From: Vulcanimicrobiota bacterium
GTDB lineage: Bacteria; Vulcanimicrobiota; Vulcanimicrobiia; Vulcanimicrobiales; Vulcanimicrobiaceae
Direction of reading: 5' to 3'
NCBI GenBank assembly: GCA_019237435.1
Contig: JAFAHB010000186.1
Location: forward strand, 1 to 8,803
DNA length: 8,803 nt
Part shown: positions 5,738-8,803 of the stretch, in pieces
How the letters are laid out: each line of letters begins with the position of its first letter
Numbering within the stretch: the stretch's first letter is position 1
Notes under the pieces: model-generated
The model's database searches: none
What the model was told of the DNA's origin: nothing
The model's input: only the letters and a program-made list of their open reading frames with translations
Translations under genes and position numbers: made by a program

Positions 5738-7089
5738 GCCGCTGTGTCATCCTGAGCGGAGCGAGCGTCAGCGAACGTAGCCGAAGGACCGTTTCCGATC
5801 TCGCGCAGCACCAAGAGCAAGTAGATCACGCCGAGCAAAAAGTACATGCCGGCAAAGCCGATCAGTGTGAAAAGCGTCTCGCCGCCCGCGACCGACGGCG
5901 AGCTTGCATCCGCCGTCCGCATGAGCCCGTAGATGATCCAGGGCTGACGCCCGACCTCGGCGGTAGTCCACCCGGCTTCATTCGCGATATACGGAAACGG
6001 CATGAGCAGCATGAGAATCCAGAGCATCCATCGAGCGCTCCAGAGCCTGCCCAAGGCGAGCAGCAGAACTGCGACTGCCGCAACGGCTTCGAAAATCGTC
6101 CCGAGGCCCACCATGACGTGATAGGCGTAATACGTGAGCGCGACGGGCGGCCACAGCTCGCGCGCATACGCGTTGAGGCCCTCCACGTTCGCCCTGAAAT
6201 TTCCGTACGTAAGAAAGCTCAGGAAGTCGGGCAGGAAGATCGGATCGATGAGGTGTCCGTGCACCGTATCCGGCATCCCGATGATCGCGAGCGGCGCGTC
6301 GCGGGTCGTTGCAAAGAGACCTTCCATCGCTGCAAGCTTGATCGGCTGATATATGGTCGCGTCGTGCCCGTTGCGATCTCCGGTCGGATAGAGGACGAGC
6401 ACCGCAAAAACCAATGCGACGATCGAGCCTGCGCAGACGAATCGACGGCCTGACGCCTCATCGCGGCGTGCTAACAGATAGTATGCGCCGGCTCCCGCGA
6501 CGACGAACCCGCCCGTCAGCAGCGCGCCCGCAAGCACGTGCGCGAACTGCCATTGCAAGTACGGGGAAAAGACCACCGCCCAAATGTTTTGCAGCTCGAT
6601 CGTGCCGTCGCGCTCGAGGATGTAGCCGACCGGATGCTGCATCCACGCGTTGGTCGCAACGACAAAGAATCCCGAGAGCCAAGAGCCAACACAAACCAGC
6701 ACTGCCGCGGACGCGGTAAACATATTCGGTATGCCGCGCCGTCGATAGAGCAACACGCCCAAGAAAACGGACTCGAGGAAAAACGCGAACATGCTTTCCA
6801 TCGCGAGCGGTTGACCGACGACCGAGCCGCTTCGCCGCGAAAAAGCCGCCCAGTTCGTGCCGAATTGGAACTCCATCGGGATGCCGGTAACCACCCCGGC
6901 TGCAAAGTTAATAGCAAAGATTCTCGTCCAGAAGCGCGCGATGCGCGCCGACTCTTCGTCACGTCCGCGAGCCGCCTTCCACGTGTAGGCCGCGACGAAC
7001 GGAGCTAACCCCATCGTTCCGATGGGGAAAAGGTAGTGGAACATAATCGTGAAGGCGAACTGCAGGCGGTCGGCCAGAACCGGATCCAC
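5734..7089 (-). CDS. cydA: Cytochrome bd quinol oxidase subunit I (short Q-loop type)
   Basis: CydA carries hemes b558, b595 and d and the quinol site of the bd oxidase. Its 451 residues fit the short Q-loop class (the E. coli protein has about 520). Expected residues are present: His18 (RLQFAFTIMFHYLFP), MEFQFGTNW (72-80), Glu98 and Glu106 (AMESMFAFFLES), His184 (QFAHVLAG), the Q-loop KLAAMEG with Lys251 and Glu256, Met326 (YHVMVGLG, counterpart of E. coli Met393) and GRQPW (380-384). Where E. coli has Arg391 this protein has His324, a change I believe also occurs in other short forms. The start is GTG at 7089 with GAAGG about 7 nt upstream, 15 nt after the exported-protein gene. The last 17 or so residues (PSATFADARSAQDDTAA) come largely from a REP-like repeat and are not expected to be functional. 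Confidence 0.97.
   Translation of the reverse strand: MDPVLADRLQFAFTIMFHYLFPIGTMGLAPFVAAYTWKAARGRDEESARIARFWTRIFAINFAAGVVTGIPMEFQFGTNWAAFSRRSGSVVGQPLAMESMFAFFLESVFLGVLLYRRRGIPNMFTASAAVLVCVGSWLSGFFVVATNAWMQHPVGYILERDGTIELQNIWAVVFSPYLQWQFAHVLAGALLTGGFVVAGAGAYYLLARRDEASGRRFVCAGSIVALVFAVLVLYPTGDRNGHDATIYQPIKLAAMEGLFATTRDAPLAIIGMPDTVHGHLIDPIFLPDFLSFLTYGNFRANVEGLNAYARELWPPVALTYYAYHVMVGLGTIFEAVAAVAVLLLALGRLWSARWMLWILMLLMPFPYIANEAGWTTAEVGRQPWIIYGLMRTADASSPSVAGGETLFTLIGFAGMYFLLGVIYLLLVLREIGNGPSATFADARSAQDDTAA
5745..5789 (-). repeat. REP-like repeat forming the 3' end of cydA
   Basis: Read on the minus strand this 45-nt element begins GTCCTTCGGC and ends CTCAGGATGACA. It matches the full copy at 71-115 with three substitutions and one compensating insertion/deletion pair. 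It is read in the cydA frame as residues 434-448. It ends 8 nt before the cydA stop codon, so it sits right at the cydA/cydB junction and places an AGGA upstream of the cydB GTG. Confidence 0.8.
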
Positions 7090-7104
7090 CGTGCGACCTT
7101 CGCG

Positions 7105-8214
7105 TTACGTGCCCAGAAGCTTGCGCGCTTGCGGGCTGTCTTGGTACTCGATGGTGAGAATCGTTTTGAGCTGACGCGCTGCCTGCCTGGACTGCTCGTC
7201 GCTCATCCGCTCCAGCGTCGTGTAGCACCAGTACATCAGCATCGGCAGGTCACGATCGCGCGGGTAGACCTTCTGCATATCGACGATGGCGTGAGCGACT
7301 TGCGCGGCCATGTCGCTCTCTTGATTCCCGTAGTTGTAGTCGAGCATGAAATTGATGTGCTTGAGCCGGTTTTCGATCTCGAGAATCGACATATTCATCG
7401 GTCCAAAATACTCGTCTGCGGGCGCCAGCGTCGTGAGATACGCGTCGTGCGGCATCGCGTTGACGGTCACGATGACCCGCAGCGGGTCAACCGCCTTCAG
7501 CCGCGCGAGAAATGTCTTGGCGTTGCCGACGTCGGCGCTGGTATAACCGCTCTCGGTCGAGGCGACGTTGGCCGCACTTACCAATTCGTTGCCCCAGTTC
7601 GTCGGCAGATGCGCGATCGGAAAGGTTGGCGCGGCCGCTCGCGCGAGCGCGAGCGATCGCCAAGCCGGATCGTGCGTAAGAAGCCACGCCCGCCAATCCG
7701 CCTCGACGACGACGAGCAACGCGTCGCGGTCTCCCGGATACGCCTTCATGTTGGCGATTGCGTCGGCGTCGGCAAGGCGGGCAAGCTCGGCCGGAGCGTC
7801 CTCGGAGTTAACGCGCTGTAGCAAGCCTTGCGCTTGGGCGATCAATTGCAAATCCTCGGAATGCTTCGACACCCAATCGGCGGCTTCGCGCACCCACCAC
7901 ACCGCGCCGTCGTGATTCGTGAGGGGATTATAGTGCAGGCCCGTTCCGATTCGGACCGTCAGGGTTGCGAGCTCCGCGTACGCCGGATCGTCGGGATATT
8001 GCAGCGAATACGCGCGGCCCGCGTTGAAGATCGTGGCCAGGTACGTCTCTTGCGACCGAAAGTCCCAGCCCGCCGCAGCTCCCTTGGCGTAGGCGTCCTT
8101 CATCTGCGCGTACAGCACCGCGGGGTCGACCTCGATAGTCGCTCGCGCGACGCCGCACACGACCATCGTCCAGGCGGCGGCGATCGCCGCGATTTTACAA
8201 AACGCTCGAGTCAT
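7105..8214 (-). CDS. Exported protein of unknown function, mostly helical, between purP and cydA
   Basis: I do not recognise the family. From the ATG at 8214 it is 369 residues; a TTG one codon upstream is a less likely start. The N-terminus is a classic signal peptide: Arg3/Lys7, a hydrophobic stretch IAAIAAAWTMVVCGV (8-22) and a likely cut after ARA at residue 25. Cys20 lacks a proper lipobox, so a soluble periplasmic or extracellular protein is expected. The mature part looks alpha-helical, and two similar segments (YPGDRDALLVVVEADWRAWL and YPRDRDLPMLMYWCYTTLER) suggest degenerate TPR-like repeats; this is inference only. There is no catalytic motif or metal-binding cluster I can name. The gene overlaps the end of purP by 20 nt and ends 15 nt before cydA, so it is co-expressed with both. 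It could assist bd oxidase assembly or be an unrelated passenger. Confidence 0.8.
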   Translation of the reverse strand: MTRAFCKIAAIAAAWTMVVCGVARATIEVDPAVLYAQMKDAYAKGAAAGWDFRSQETYLATIFNAGRAYSLQYPDDPAYAELATLTVRIGTGLHYNPLTNHDGAVWWVREAADWVSKHSEDLQLIAQAQGLLQRVNSEDAPAELARLADADAIANMKAYPGDRDALLVVVEADWRAWLLTHDPAWRSLALARAAAPTFPIAHLPTNWGNELVSAANVASTESGYTSADVGNAKTFLARLKAVDPLRVIVTVNAMPHDAYLTTLAPADEYFGPMNMSILEIENRLKHINFMLDYNYGNQESDMAAQVAHAIVDMQKVYPRDRDLPMLMYWCYTTLERMSDEQSRQAARQLKTILTIEYQDSPQARKLLGT

Positions 8215-8803
8215 CAAGGACCAGATGCAAGCTGTTGGTCAGCAAGGCGTTCTTGATCTCTCGCGCGATTCTGCGTCCGGTCGACATCGGCTCCGAATAG
8301 TTCAAATACGAATACGGTGAGCCATCAATGAACAGGTTCGTCCCAGCCACTATTCGCGCGGAAATCTCCATAACGTAAAAGTGAATGTCGGGCGTTATGA
8401 TCGTTTCGATGCAAAACGCTCCAAAGAGCCCTTTCGGCCCGCAAATTTCCTTGCTCACGCGGACCACGTCGTCGCCCATGCGCAGCGCCTCGGCGAGCAT
8501 CGATTCGCGCAACGAGACCGGCTGATTGCCCACGACGACGTACGAGGGGCTAACGTCCATGCCTTCCTGCGCGGCGGCCGGAATCCGGCCTAACGCATCG
8601 ACGTTCGTCTCGTAGCGCCGGTCCATGGACATGATCTCCAGCTTGCGTTGGAGCGGCGAGTAAAAGTAGTGAATGTAGAGCGGTACCCCGATAATGTACT
8701 CTTGGATGATGTACGCTTCTTTCAGGTGCGCCGCGCGCGCCTCGAAGTGATGCGCGTCCCTAATGAACATGTAACCTTTGCCGCCGGCGGCGCCGTAGAG
8801 CTT
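8195..8803 (-). CDS. purP: PurP: formate-dependent AICAR formyltransferase-ligase (partial, 5' end outside window)
   Basis: PurP makes FAICAR from AICAR, formate and ATP, replacing the folate-dependent step of PurH; it is typical of archaea. The frame is open to the window edge, giving the C-terminal 202 residues of a family usually about 350 long. The visible part is canonical: the glycine-rich ATP loop KLYGAAGGKGYMF at the edge, YIIQEYIIGVPLYIHYFYSP, MDRRYETNVDALGRIP, YVVVGNQPVSLRES, the GAFCIETII glutamate, and MEISARIVAGTNLFIDGSPY with the expected metal-binding Glu and Asn. An internal ATG at 8770 is not the true start, since homology continues upstream of it. The protein ends REIKNALLTNSLHLVLDDSSVL, slightly longer than usual. 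Its last codons overlap the exported-protein gene by 20 nt. With purD and guaA downstream, a role in purine synthesis is well supported; the missing N-terminal domain cannot be checked here. Confidence 0.92.
   Translation of the reverse strand, partial: KLYGAAGGKGYMFIRDAHHFEARAAHLKEAYIIQEYIIGVPLYIHYFYSPLQRKLEIMSMDRRYETNVDALGRIPAAAQEGMDVSPSYVVVGNQPVSLRESMLAEALRMGDDVVRVSKEICGPKGLFGAFCIETIITPDIHFYVMEISARIVAGTNLFIDGSPYSYLNYSEPMSTGRRIAREIKNALLTNSLHLVLDDSSVL

Overview
The window reads as one tightly packed block of bacterial genes, all on the minus strand, so transcription runs from high to low coordinates. It is GC-rich, often starts genes with GTG, and carries scattered copies of a short GC-rich repeat built on CTCCGCTC / GAGCGGAG. 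GuaA is the one-chain bacterial type, and cytochrome bd and Tpx are bacterial in style, yet two genes belong to the PurP family, best known from archaea. This mix suggests an uncultured bacterial lineage. Candidatus Eremiobacterota (WPS-2) or a similar soil phylum is my guess, not something the sequence proves.

In order of transcription: the 3' part of a canonical purP (8803-8195) runs off the window edge. It overlaps a gene for an unrecognised exported protein (8214-7105). Next come cydA (7089-5734) and cydB (5737-4751), the two subunits of a short-Q-loop cytochrome bd oxidase, overlapping by 4 nt. A second, strongly divergent purP paralogue follows (4743-3556), then tpx (3523-2984), guaA (2976-1435) and purD (1434-163). 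Gaps between genes are 0-32 nt, so this is probably one operon or a few overlapping transcripts, with the main promoter upstream of the window. After purD there is a cluster of repeats (71-173), and possibly the first codons of another minus-strand gene at the window edge (45-1).

The purine genes cover three points of the pathway: PurD makes GAR early, PurP would formylate AICAR late using formate and ATP instead of formyl-folate, and GuaA turns XMP into GMP. The cydAB, tpx and exported-protein genes bring quinol oxidation, oxygen scavenging and peroxide defence into the same transcription unit.

The most unusual points are: (1) two PurP paralogues flanking a respiratory oxidase in a bacterium; (2) the second PurP has lost its glycine-rich ATP loop and likely metal ligands, so it looks like a pseudo-enzyme or partner subunit; (3) the GC-rich repeats have entered coding sequence, giving an in-frame insertion in the second PurP, the C-terminal tail of CydA and the stop codon of purD; (4) a perfect 12-bp hairpin with an AGGA loop lies inside guaA, and a small hairpin presents the tpx ribosome binding site in its loop.
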